Assembly (NCBI RefSeq): GCF_027474525.2
Contig: NZ_CP114882.2
Location: forward strand, 1,550,001 to 1,614,000
Direction: 5' to 3'
Source of the DNA: Flavobacterium lacustre
GTDB lineage: Bacteria > Bacteroidota > Bacteroidia > Flavobacteriales > Flavobacteriaceae
Length of the DNA stretch: 64,000 bases
Shown: one piece after another, positions 1-7,841 of the stretch
Position numbering within the stretch: the first letter of the stretch is position 1
Layout of the letters: each line of letters opens with the position of its first letter
The notes under the pieces: model-generated
Seen by the model: the letters and a program-made list of their open reading frames with translations, nothing else
Databases searched by the model: none
What the model was told of the DNA's origin: nothing
Translations under genes and position numbers: made by a program

Positions 1-928
1 AATGTTCAAAGATGTTATCGATTATTTTGATGATGGAGATGTTTTAATCTTGAATAATACTAAAGTTTTCCCGGCACGTTTGTACGGAAACAAAGAAAAA
101 ACAGGAGCTAGAATCGAAGTATTCTTATTGAGAGAACTAAATGCTGAACAAAGACTTTGGGATGTATTAGTTGATCCAGCTCGTAAAATCAGAATTGGTA
201 ACAAATTATATTTTGGTGATGACGATTCGTTGGTTGCTGAAGTAATTGATAATACAACTTCTCGTGGAAGAACTTTGCGTTTCCTTTACGATGGTTCTTA
301 TGAAGAGTTCAGAAATAAATTAACGGAATTGGGTGAAACTCCAATCCCAAAATACATCAGTAGAGACGTAACTCCGGAAGATGCGGAACGTTACCAAACG
401 ATTTATGCCAAAGAAGAAGGAGCTGTAGCTGCACCAACTGCAGGGTTGCATTTCTCTAAACATTTGTTGAAAAAACTGGAAATTAAAGGAATCAAGTTTG
501 CCGAAGTAACGCTTCACGTTGGTTTAGGAACTTTCAATCCAGTTGAGGTTGAGGATTTATCAAAACATAAAATGGATTCTGAAGAGTTAAAAATTACTCA
601 AGAAGCCTGTGATATTGTAAACAACGCAAAGTTAAACAAGAAACGTATTTGTACCGTGGGAACTACTTCTATGCGTGCTGTAGAAAGTTCTGTTTCATCA
701 CAACAAACCTTAAACCCGTTTGATGGTTGGACAAACAAGTTTGTTTTTCCTCCTCACGATTTTAGCGTAGCGACTTGTATGATTACAAATTTTCATACTC
801 CAAAATCAACTTTGTTAATGATGGTATCTGCATTTTGTGGTCATGATTTAATGAAAAGAGCTTACGAAGAAGCAATCAAAGAAGAATACAAGTTCTATTC
901 TTACGGAGATGCTATGTTGATCATTTAA
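1..928 (+). CDS. queA: S-adenosylmethionine:tRNA ribosyltransferase-isomerase, 5' end outside the window
   Basis: QueA transfers and isomerises the ribosyl moiety of S-adenosylmethionine onto 7-aminomethyl-7-deazaguanine in tRNA, giving epoxyqueuosine; it is a cytosolic enzyme. About 308 codons are visible in frame from base 2. Family hallmarks are the N-terminal [13 protein letters not shown] segment, the central [12 protein letters not shown] block, [20 protein letters not shown] and the C-terminal [18 protein letters not shown]. Full-length QueA proteins carry roughly 40 more residues before the first methionine seen here, so this methionine is internal and the true start lies upstream of base 1. 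A strong hairpin follows the stop. A second queuosine-pathway gene, queE, lies about 17 kb downstream. Identification is secure. Confidence 0.96.
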   Translation, partial: MFKDVIDYFDDGDVLILNNTKVFPARLYGNKEKTGARIEVFLLRELNAEQRLWDVLVDPARKIRIGNKLYFGDDDSLVAEVIDNTTSRGRTLRFLYDGSYEEFRNKLTELGETPIPKYISRDVTPEDAERYQTIYAKEEGAVAAPTAGLHFSKHLLKKLEIKGIKFAEVTLHVGLGTFNPVEVEDLSKHKMDSEELKITQEACDIVNNAKLNKKRICTVGTTSMRAVESSVSSQQTLNPFDGWTNKFVFPPHDFSVATCMITNFHTPKSTLLMMVSAFCGHDLMKRAYEEAIKEEYKFYSYGDAMLII

Positions 929-952
929 TCTGAATATATTTCAGATTTTCTT

Positions 953-990
953 ATAAAAAAATCTCGTCATTAATGGCGAGATTTTTTGTT
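953..990 (+). terminator. Rho-independent terminator after queA, probably bidirectional
   Basis: An A-rich run, the arms AATCTCG/CGAGATT around a short loop, then a T-rich run. It sits between convergent queA and the SIMPL gene, with A and T tracts on both sides, so it could serve both strands. Confidence 0.8.
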
Positions 991-1025
991 TTTTGACTTT
1001 GTATAACGCAATCTGTACTTGATTC

Positions 1026-1763
1026 CTAATCTACTTGGTATACTAATCGTACAGTAATATTAGCCGTTTTATTTTTAGATTGTGTGTTAAATGAACCTCC
1101 ATATGAAAAATCTTCCGACGAGTTTTGACCTGTAATCTGGAAAACACCCATATCCGATTTTTTTAAATTCCCCAAACTCGCATTGGCATTTTCTGCGATG
1201 CTTTTGGCTCTTGTGCTGGCATCTTTAGTAGCCTCGGCAATCATTTTTATTTTTAGTTCCGCTAATTTGGTGTAATAATACTCAGGTGCATTTGAATAAA
1301 ATTCTACGCCGGAATTAATTAATTCACTGGATTGTCTCGAAATTTCTTCGATTTTGTTTACTTCTTTCGATTGAATACTTACACTTTGGGTTAAGGTAAA
1401 TCCAGTAAAAATTTGCTGCTTTGTTGTCCCATTTTCATTATAAGTTGTTTCAAAATCCTTACTGAAATTAACTGCCGAAAACACCATTTCATCAGGCCCG
1501 ATTCCTTTGCCGGATAAATAGGTTTTTATTTTTTCACGGTCGCTGTCTAAGGCTGCATAAGCTTCTTTGAGGGTCAAACTTTTTTTAGAAAAAGAGCCGC
1601 TCCAAACTATCAAATCCGAAACAAAATCCTTTTTGCCTAAACCCGTTACGCTGATGGTATCATTACTTTTATTTCGATTCTGAAACGCATTCGAAAATAA
1701 ATAGGCCGAAACAATAACAGCAAAAGCAATTATAAGGACATTCAAATTATTTTTAAGCATCAT
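1026..1763 (-). CDS. SIMPL (DUF541) domain protein, membrane-anchored
   Basis: About 245 aa. An N-terminal hydrophobic segment (roughly residues 5-24, LNVLIIAFAVIVSAYLF) should act as signal anchor or uncleaved signal. It is followed by a SIMPL/DUF541 domain: TISVTGLGKKDFVSDL, then YYYTKLAELKIKMIAEATKDAS and a C-terminal beta strand TANITVRLVYQVD. SIMPL proteins are periplasmic or surface proteins of poorly defined role (E. coli YggE is a relative linked to oxidative stress). The reading frame stays open upstream to a TTG at 1781, but two adjacent ATG codons at 1763 and 1760 sit just before the hydrophobic segment and are better starts. It stands alone and is convergent with queA. The family call is good; the function is unknown. 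Confidence 0.85.
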   Translation of the reverse strand: MMLKNNLNVLIIAFAVIVSAYLFSNAFQNRNKSNDTISVTGLGKKDFVSDLIVWSGSFSKKSLTLKEAYAALDSDREKIKTYLSGKGIGPDEMVFSAVNFSKDFETTYNENGTTKQQIFTGFTLTQSVSIQSKEVNKIEEISRQSSELINSGVEFYSNAPEYYYTKLAELKIKMIAEATKDASTRAKSIAENANASLGNLKKSDMGVFQITGQNSSEDFSYGGSFNTQSKNKTANITVRLVYQVD

Positions 1764-1939
1764 TAAGTGTTTTAAATTCAATCAAATGTACTCAAATATT
1801 GGGTTTGTTTTGAATTAAGTGTGAATTTTGAAACTTTGTTTTTGTCTCTATTTCATACAAGTAGTTCGTCTGGACAGCTCAAAAGTCTTTTATAGAATCG
1901 CTCCTTTTTTTATTACTTTTACTAAACTAAATCTAAACA

Positions 1940-3217
1940 ATGACTTTCGAAAATACTCGTGAATTTGCACAACAACTTGATGCGCAAGATGCATTACATA
2001 AATATCAGGAAGAGTTTATTTTTCCGCAAGTCAATGGAAAAATGGTAATTTATTTTACTGGAAATTCTTTGGGCTTACAACCCAAACGCACTAAAGCTTA
2101 TGTAGACGAGGTGATGAATGATTGGGGAAATCTAGCTGTAGAAGGGCATTTCTATGCCGAAAAACCTTGGTGGGATTACCACGAAAGATTTGCAGGTCCG
2201 TTGAGTAAAATAGTTGGTGCTTTGCCTGCCGAAGTTACAGTAATGAATACGCTGACCGTGAATCTTCATTTATTGATGGTTTCGTTTTACCGACCAACAA
2301 CAACCCGATACAAAATTATTTGTGAGGAAAAAGCATTTCCTTCCGACCAATATATGTTTCAAAGTCAGGTTCATTTTCATGGCTATAAACCAGAAGACGC
2401 CATTGTTGAAATCAAGCGTCGTGAAGGGGAACATAACATTCGTTTAGAAGATATTTTGGCTAAAATTGCCGAAGTAGGCGAGGAGTTGGCATTAGTTTTA
2501 ATAGGCGGTGTCAATTATTATACCGGGCAGGTTTTTGATATGAAAACAATAACCGAAGCCGGTCATAAAGCGGGTGCTTATGTAGGTTGGGATTTAGCGC
2601 ATGCAGCCGGAAATATAAAACTAGAACTTCATGATTGGAATGTTGATTTTGCTGCTTGGTGCAGTTATAAATACATGAATTCAGGACCCGGAAATGCTTC
2701 GGGATGTTTTGTTCACGAAAAGCATCATACTAACCCAGACTTGCCAAGATTTGCCGGTTGGTGGGGACACAATAAGGAACGTCGTTTCAAAATGGAACCT
2801 AATTTTGATCCCGTTCATGGTGCCGATGGTTGGCAAATCAGTAATTTACCTATTCTGTCCTTGGCTCCTTATTTAGCTTCTGTAACACTGTTTGATGAAA
2901 TAGGAATGGATGCTTTAATTCAAAAAAGAGATACCATCACTTCGTATTTAGAGTTTATTCTTCACGAAATTGACAAAGAAGTTAATAGTAATTTTGAAAT
3001 TATTACACCTTCAAATCCTACAGAGAGAGCTTCCCAATTATCGGTTTTTCTTCATGGAGAAGGACGCTCTTTGTTTGATTATTTAATGAAAAATGGTGTA
3101 ATTACAGATTGGCGGGAACCTAACGTGATCCGATTAGCTCCGGTTCCCTTGTATAGTTCTTTTGAAGATATGTATGATTTTGGACAAATTTTAAAACAAG
3201 GGATTGTTGCGAAATAA
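1940..3217 (+). CDS. kynU: Kynureninase
   Basis: A 425-aa PLP-dependent hydrolase that cleaves kynurenine to anthranilate and alanine (or 3-hydroxykynurenine to 3-hydroxyanthranilate) in tryptophan catabolism and de novo NAD synthesis. The length is normal for the family. Visible hallmarks are FTGNSLGLQPKR near the N terminus, the VGWDLAHAAGN motif with the cofactor-binding Asp, and the CSYKYMNSGPG motif whose Lys (about residue 244) forms the Schiff base with PLP. GWWGH and VITDWREPNVIRLAPVPLY near the C terminus are also typical. No other kynurenine-pathway gene is adjacent. It is followed by a long perfect hairpin. Confidence 0.95.
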   Translation: MTFENTREFAQQLDAQDALHKYQEEFIFPQVNGKMVIYFTGNSLGLQPKRTKAYVDEVMNDWGNLAVEGHFYAEKPWWDYHERFAGPLSKIVGALPAEVTVMNTLTVNLHLLMVSFYRPTTTRYKIICEEKAFPSDQYMFQSQVHFHGYKPEDAIVEIKRREGEHNIRLEDILAKIAEVGEELALVLIGGVNYYTGQVFDMKTITEAGHKAGAYVGWDLAHAAGNIKLELHDWNVDFAAWCSYKYMNSGPGNASGCFVHEKHHTNPDLPRFAGWWGHNKERRFKMEPNFDPVHGADGWQISNLPILSLAPYLASVTLFDEIGMDALIQKRDTITSYLEFILHEIDKEVNSNFEIITPSNPTERASQLSVFLHGEGRSLFDYLMKNGVITDWREPNVIRLAPVPLYSSFEDMYDFGQILKQGIVAK

Positions 3218-3258
3218 TAGGCTTGAATTAATCATTTTTTTTGAAAATAACACTAACA

Positions 3259-3295
3259 TAAAAGTCGGCTTGAAATTTTCAAGCCGACTTTTACT
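3259..3295 (+). terminator. Hairpin terminator after kynU
   Basis: A near-perfect palindrome whose arms contain AAAAGTCGGCTTGAAA and its complement, ending in TTTTA. The T tract is short, so it may be a moderate terminator or an mRNA-stabilising hairpin. Confidence 0.7.
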
Positions 3296-3316
3296 ACACT
3301 AATTCAAACCATTTAA

Positions 3317-3459
3317 TGGTCTACGACAAAATACAATTTCGCTCAAAAACTAATTCATAAACTTTTGTATTCACCTTAATAGTGCTTAACCTCTTAGATT
3401 TTTACCAGTATAATTAAGAATTAAGCCTGTTAAGTTGTATCATATTTTGTCGTTTACCA
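3317..3459. repeat. MITE-like segment with terminal inverted repeats
   Basis: This 143-bp noncoding stretch begins with TGGTCTACGACAAAATA and ends with TATTTTGTCGTTTACCA. The ends are inverted repeats of about 17 bp with two mismatches. The interior is AT-rich with no reading frame. No clear target-site duplication is visible, so it could instead be a long-range RNA stem between two genes. Confidence 0.4.
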
Positions 3460-3491
3460 AATCGATTGTCAATCATGGGATTGACTATTTT

Positions 3492-5306
3492 TTATGCCAA
3501 TTCTAATTTTGGAATTTCAATTTTCGTTAACTCCATTTTATAATTATCAAGTTGTTTTTTAATTTCTTTCACTCCATTTTCAAAATAATGTGCATCTGAA
3601 AACAAGTTTTCATAATATGAAATACCGTCTAACATATTATTTTTAAACGCTTGCAATTTTTTTATTTGAGGTGAAGTGATTTCAGATGCGGCTTCTTTTA
3701 TTTCGTTTTTGAAATAATCCATATACATTTTCAGTTCTTTCACAAATAGATTCGGACGATCTGTAACTCTTAATACAGAAGCATTTCCGTAGATGTGTTG
3801 CACCATTTTAGCGAGTGAAACTTCTTGGTCAAAATAAGCCATATTGGGCCCAGGACAAATGACAACACCTTGTGCCTGTCCTTTTATTTTAATATCATTT
3901 TCTAAATACGAAGCATTTGCTAAGCCTACACAAAGACAAGATTTTTCGGTAATGCTGTCTTTAGTTTTAGCATAGTTTTCGGCAGTTACAGTGTCTTTTT
4001 TGTCTTCTAATTCTTGAAGTTTACTGTCTTGGTATTTTTTCGAAGCGGTACAAATTGCATTTCCATCGGCATCTTTGTTTAAGGCTAGGAATTTTTTTGG
4101 ACAAGAACTTCCGGCTTTACTATCTTGAATTCTTTTTTGTTTGAACATTTCGTTCGTAGTTCCTCTCAAAGTATTGAACGGAATTCCTAAAGGTGAAATG
4201 TGACTCAAATACAAATCGTTTTCTTTGGCGTTCATCAATAATTTTCGAGTTGCTTTGTCTACCGAAGTAGCTTCTGGAACTAACAAAAATGGAGAGCCCC
4301 AACCCACTGAATCTACATTATATTGGTCTAATAAAAAATCATGCTCTTCGGCAGTTCCTACGCCACCTTGAACGGTTATTTTTAAATCCAATTGAGTTTC
4401 GGGAATGTGTAATTCTTTTTGTCCAAGCGCTTTAACCATCAAATCATGGGCAGATTGAATCAATTGGTCTTTCTTTTGTTTGAATTCTTCCAAAATTGGA
4501 CCTAATAAAAATCCATCGGTTGCAAAAGCATGTCCGCCACAATTTAATCCGGATTCGATTCTATATTCTGAAACCCAAAGTCCTTTTTTGGCTAAAAAAT
4601 TACCTTGAATCATTGCAGAACGAAAATCGCTTACTTTCAATGTAATTTTCTTTTTCAAGTTGTTATTTGCATCCGGAAAAAAGACTGGGAAATTTTCAAA
4701 ATAGCTGTACAATCTAGGATTCATTCCCGCCGAAAGGACTACGGAAGATTCTAATGTACTATTGGCAAAACCACGTAATGCAGCATGTGCATCATTAAAA
4801 GCAACTGGTAATTGCTCGTCTTTTATAAAATTATCCTTATCGAGTTTCGTCATGATATTCACGTCGATATCGCCGGAGGAAAGGTTGTTTTCTAAATAGC
4901 TTTTGATATTTTCTTTAAAAGCAATTCCGTCTTCCATCAAATTTTGCAATCCTTTTTTAATTTCGGATTTGTTAGGCAACATGGCGATGTAACTTTCTAA
5001 TGCCAATTTGCTTTCAGCCAATTCGATTTTGAAATTTTCGAATTTATCTTTTACTATTTTGTCGACCAAATTCAAGTAAGAAGTAATACGTTCTGCACGA
5101 TAATCATGCATTTTTTGAGTTATTTCTTGGTAAGGAATATCGAATTTTTGATGATAAAAAGTATTCATTTTTTCTATCAATTCATCATCTGCAATAGAAA
5201 TCACAGAAGATATACCATATTGTGCGACACGAATCGGACTATCTATTGTATAAGCCAATCCCATAACCGGAATATGAAAAGTATGTAATGGTTTTGTTGT
5301 TGTCAT
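3492..5306 (-). CDS. Large protein of unknown function, possibly an FMN-type TIM barrel
   Basis: 604 aa with no signal peptide or membrane segment; I do not recognise the protein with certainty. The N terminus (FHIPVMGLAYTIDSPIRVA) and two glycine-rich blocks, GLNCGGHAFATDGFLLGP and then QGGVGTAEEHDFLL followed by VDSVGWGSPFLLVPEAT, recall the phosphate- and flavin-binding loops of nitronate monooxygenase/FabK-type barrels. A later region carries several cysteines (SSCPKKF, ICTASKKY, KSCLCVGL, VICPGPN) that could bind a metal or Fe-S cluster. Residues 60-180 are helical and charged. It is a single gene with its own short upstream region. The flavoenzyme idea is inference; treat it as a hypothetical protein otherwise. 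Confidence 0.6.
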   Translation of the reverse strand: MTTTKPLHTFHIPVMGLAYTIDSPIRVAQYGISSVISIADDELIEKMNTFYHQKFDIPYQEITQKMHDYRAERITSYLNLVDKIVKDKFENFKIELAESKLALESYIAMLPNKSEIKKGLQNLMEDGIAFKENIKSYLENNLSSGDIDVNIMTKLDKDNFIKDEQLPVAFNDAHAALRGFANSTLESSVVLSAGMNPRLYSYFENFPVFFPDANNNLKKKITLKVSDFRSAMIQGNFLAKKGLWVSEYRIESGLNCGGHAFATDGFLLGPILEEFKQKKDQLIQSAHDLMVKALGQKELHIPETQLDLKITVQGGVGTAEEHDFLLDQYNVDSVGWGSPFLLVPEATSVDKATRKLLMNAKENDLYLSHISPLGIPFNTLRGTTNEMFKQKRIQDSKAGSSCPKKFLALNKDADGNAICTASKKYQDSKLQELEDKKDTVTAENYAKTKDSITEKSCLCVGLANASYLENDIKIKGQAQGVVICPGPNMAYFDQEVSLAKMVQHIYGNASVLRVTDRPNLFVKELKMYMDYFKNEIKEAASEITSPQIKKLQAFKNNMLDGISYYENLFSDAHYFENGVKEIKKQLDNYKMELTKIEIPKLELA

Positions 5307-5495
5307 GTAAATGAAATCGTTTTAATATGATGCAAAGATTATAAAAAGCATTCATTTATAAACTGATAAATATCATATGGGATTTTTTTTTACTGTTGAC
5401 ATAGAAATAATCAATATTTTGAATCTGATTATAGTATTGCAATAGCTGCAGGAAAATGATATTACTGTAAAAATTTCTTAATTATTTTATTTAAA

Positions 5496-7028
5496 CTAAT
5501 ACCCGTCTGGATTAGTAATAATTTCATTCGCTTTGATTTTAATTTGATACAAGTCTTCGGGTTTCATTTTTTTTAGTAAATTAAGCATCATTGCCATTCG
5601 TTGATTTCCTTTGAAATAATCCTTTTTTTCGTCGAGAAAATTCCAGTATAACGAGTTGAACGGACAGGCATTGTCGCCAATTTTTTCTTTTACATTGTAG
5701 GAACATTTGAGGCAATAGTTGCTCATTTTGTTGATGTAACTCCCGGAGGAAATATAGGGTTTGGTAGCGATGATTCCGCCATCAGCATATTGAGACATGC
5801 CTCGTGTATTGGGCATTTCAACCCATTCTATCGCATCGATGTAAACGCCAAGATACCATGCGTCAACTTCGTTTGGGTGAATTTGGGTTAGTAAAGTAAA
5901 GTTGCCAATGACCATCAGTCGTTGTATGTGATGTGCATATGCTTGGTTTAAACTTTGATCTATAGCATGTTTGACACAATTCATTTTGGTGTTACCATTC
6001 CAGAAAAAATCCGGTAATTTATTATAGTTTTCTAAGACATTCATTTGTGCGTAATGAGGCATTTCTTTCCAGTAAATTCCTCTGATGTATTCGCGCCAGC
6101 CTAAAATTTGGCGGACAAAGCCTTCTACTTGTGAAATCGAAATTTTTGCCTCGTTATTGTGATAACAGGCGATGACGGTTTCGATTACTTCTTTTGGCGA
6201 CAGCATTTTGCTGTTTAGGGCGAAGGATAAGCGGGAGTGAAAAAGGAATTTTTCCTCCGTATGCATGGCATCTTCATAATCGCCAAAATGAGGTAACAAA
6301 TGGGTACAGAAATATTCTAGAACGGCTAAACATTCGGTTCTTGAAGTAGGCCAATTAAAACATTCTTCCTTTATATTTCCTATAGTTTGTATTCCTGCGT
6401 GTTTAATTTCGAGCAGAATTTCCGTTACATTTGTATTAAAATTTTTCTCTTTAGGTACGGGAATTTCACCTTTGTATTTTTTGCGATTGTCGTGGTCAAA
6501 ATTCCATTGATTGCCTTCCGGGGTTGACCCATTCATGAGCAAATGGTGTTTTTTGCGCATATTGCGATAGAAATTTTCCATCAACAATAATTTCTTTCCT
6601 TTATAAAAAGTGGCAAGTTCATCACATGTTGTATAGAAATGTTCCGAGTCGAATGCTTCGGTTGGTATTTTTAGATTTGAAGCAATTGTTTTGAGTTGTA
6701 AATCAAGTCGGTATTCATCAGGAAGTTGATATTCAAATTTTTCGATTTGTTGTTTTTCGAGGCAAACTGTAATGATTTTTTCCAGATTTTGCGGATTGTT
6801 TTCATCTGTAATTTGATAATAAATGACTTGATGTCCTTTTGATTTCAAGGTCATTGAAAAGTTTCGCATTGATAAAAAAAAGGCCACTACTTTCTGGATA
6901 TGATGTTTTGTATAGGTAGCCTCTTGAAGCATTTCTGCTAGTACATACACAACATTTTCATCAACTTCATTGAACCAAGAGTGATTTGAGTTAAGCTGAT
7001 CGCCAAGTATTAATCGTAATTTTTTCAT
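5496..7028 (-). CDS. Fe-S cryptochrome/(6-4) photolyase-type protein (FeS-BCP family)
   Basis: 510 aa. The start LRLILGDQLNSNHSWF is typical of deoxyribodipyrimidine photolyase-related proteins (FeS-BCP/CryPro), which repair UV photoproducts or sense light using FAD and a [4Fe-4S] cluster. Cysteines at about 351, 439, 442 and 455 (NCVKH, YCLKC, NACPF) match the spacing of the four cluster ligands known in Agrobacterium PhrB. The frame extends upstream to 7103, but the ATG at 7028 begins just after the stop of the flavin-reductase gene (7034), so translation is probably coupled. The two genes form an operon behind a long palindrome. The flavin reductase partner could supply reduced flavin, which is inference. 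Confidence 0.92.
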   Translation of the reverse strand: MKKLRLILGDQLNSNHSWFNEVDENVVYVLAEMLQEATYTKHHIQKVVAFFLSMRNFSMTLKSKGHQVIYYQITDENNPQNLEKIITVCLEKQQIEKFEYQLPDEYRLDLQLKTIASNLKIPTEAFDSEHFYTTCDELATFYKGKKLLLMENFYRNMRKKHHLLMNGSTPEGNQWNFDHDNRKKYKGEIPVPKEKNFNTNVTEILLEIKHAGIQTIGNIKEECFNWPTSRTECLAVLEYFCTHLLPHFGDYEDAMHTEEKFLFHSRLSFALNSKMLSPKEVIETVIACYHNNEAKISISQVEGFVRQILGWREYIRGIYWKEMPHYAQMNVLENYNKLPDFFWNGNTKMNCVKHAIDQSLNQAYAHHIQRLMVIGNFTLLTQIHPNEVDAWYLGVYIDAIEWVEMPNTRGMSQYADGGIIATKPYISSGSYINKMSNYCLKCSYNVKEKIGDNACPFNSLYWNFLDEKKDYFKGNQRMAMMLNLLKKMKPEDLYQIKIKANEIITNPDGY

Positions 7029-7033
7029 TTTTT

Positions 7034-7669
7034 TTAGAAAAAAGATTTCGTTGGAACTTCTTTTCGGGCATATTGAAAACGGTCTACTAATTTGGGTAAA
7101 CAATACCCATCAAGTCCGTTCAATGCCACAACATTTCCTTTGTCAATTTGCAACCAACCGTCTTTATGTTCTAAATCTTCGTTGAAGAATAAATGTTCTA
7201 TTGACGCTATAATATGAATTGTATCATTTTCCTTGATGTAATATTCATTTATATACTTGCAATACAATTGAACCGGACTTCCTTTTACGAAAGGAATTTG
7301 AATGTTGTTTTTATATTCTTCCTCCAGATTGGTTTTGTCAAATTCAGAAATTCCAAGTTCATAATTTGCAGAGGTGTGATGTGCATCGGCAATCATATCA
7401 ACAGTAATGTGATTCACGGTGAAAAAACCAGTTTCTCTTATGTTTTTGTAGGTATCTCGCGGAACGGTTGTTGGTCGCATTATAAATCCAATCAGCGCAG
7501 GATTGCTTCCTAAATGGGTTATGCTACTAAAAATAGCGACATTAGATTTTCCGTCGATAGATTTTGTTGCGAGTAAATTAGCGGATTTATATCCTGTACA
7601 AGAATTGATTAAATTCAGACGTTCAATTTTTTCCATTTGGGAAATATCGTCTCTTGAAATGTGTTTCAT
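7034..7669 (-). CDS. Flavin reductase-like (FMN-binding split barrel) protein
   Basis: 211 aa with the flavin reductase-like split-barrel fold. SKSIDGKSNVAIFSSITHLGSNPALIGFIMRP-type sequence occupies roughly residues 36-67 (parts: NVAIFSSITHLGSNP, IGFIMRPTTVPRDTYKN). It is followed by GFFTVNHIT and the late NGLDGYCLP. Such proteins bind FMN and reduce flavins or act as NAD(P)H oxidoreductases in the cytosol. It is the first gene of a two-gene unit with the photolyase (5-nt gap). The ATG at 7669 lies 17 nt after a TATATTTG -7 element, and a 36-bp palindrome lies immediately upstream. The family call is firm; the substrate is unknown. Confidence 0.88.
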   Translation of the reverse strand: MKHISRDDISQMEKIERLNLINSCTGYKSANLLATKSIDGKSNVAIFSSITHLGSNPALIGFIMRPTTVPRDTYKNIRETGFFTVNHITVDMIADAHHTSANYELGISEFDKTNLEEEYKNNIQIPFVKGSPVQLYCKYINEYYIKENDTIHIIASIEHLFFNEDLEHKDGWLQIDKGNVVALNGLDGYCLPKLVDRFQYARKEVPTKSFF

Positions 7670-7686
7670 GTTATTTAAATTTAAAA

Positions 7687-7732
7687 CAAATATACTTTTT
7701 GTTTAATAAAATATGTTATTTATTAAACAAAA
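7687..7732 (-). promoter_or_regulatory. Promoter -7 element plus 36-bp palindromic operator of the photolyase operon
   Basis: On the minus strand TATATTTG (7687-7694) fits the Flavobacterium -7 consensus TAnnTTTG. Directly upstream lies a perfect inverted repeat with 14-bp arms, TTTTGTTTAATAAA (7697-7710) and its complement (7719-7732), separated by 8 bp. The palindrome covers the place where a -33 TTG would be and no good -33 is seen, which suggests a promoter controlled by a dimeric regulator. Confidence 0.65.
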
Positions 7733-7841
7733 TAAATGTATTTTTAAATCCTTTTAAATTTTAGGTTGTAATCCATTAGAAAACAAATAGTTTAAAATAA
7801 CTACTAAATCCTATATATTTGTTAATCAAAACGTATTCAAA

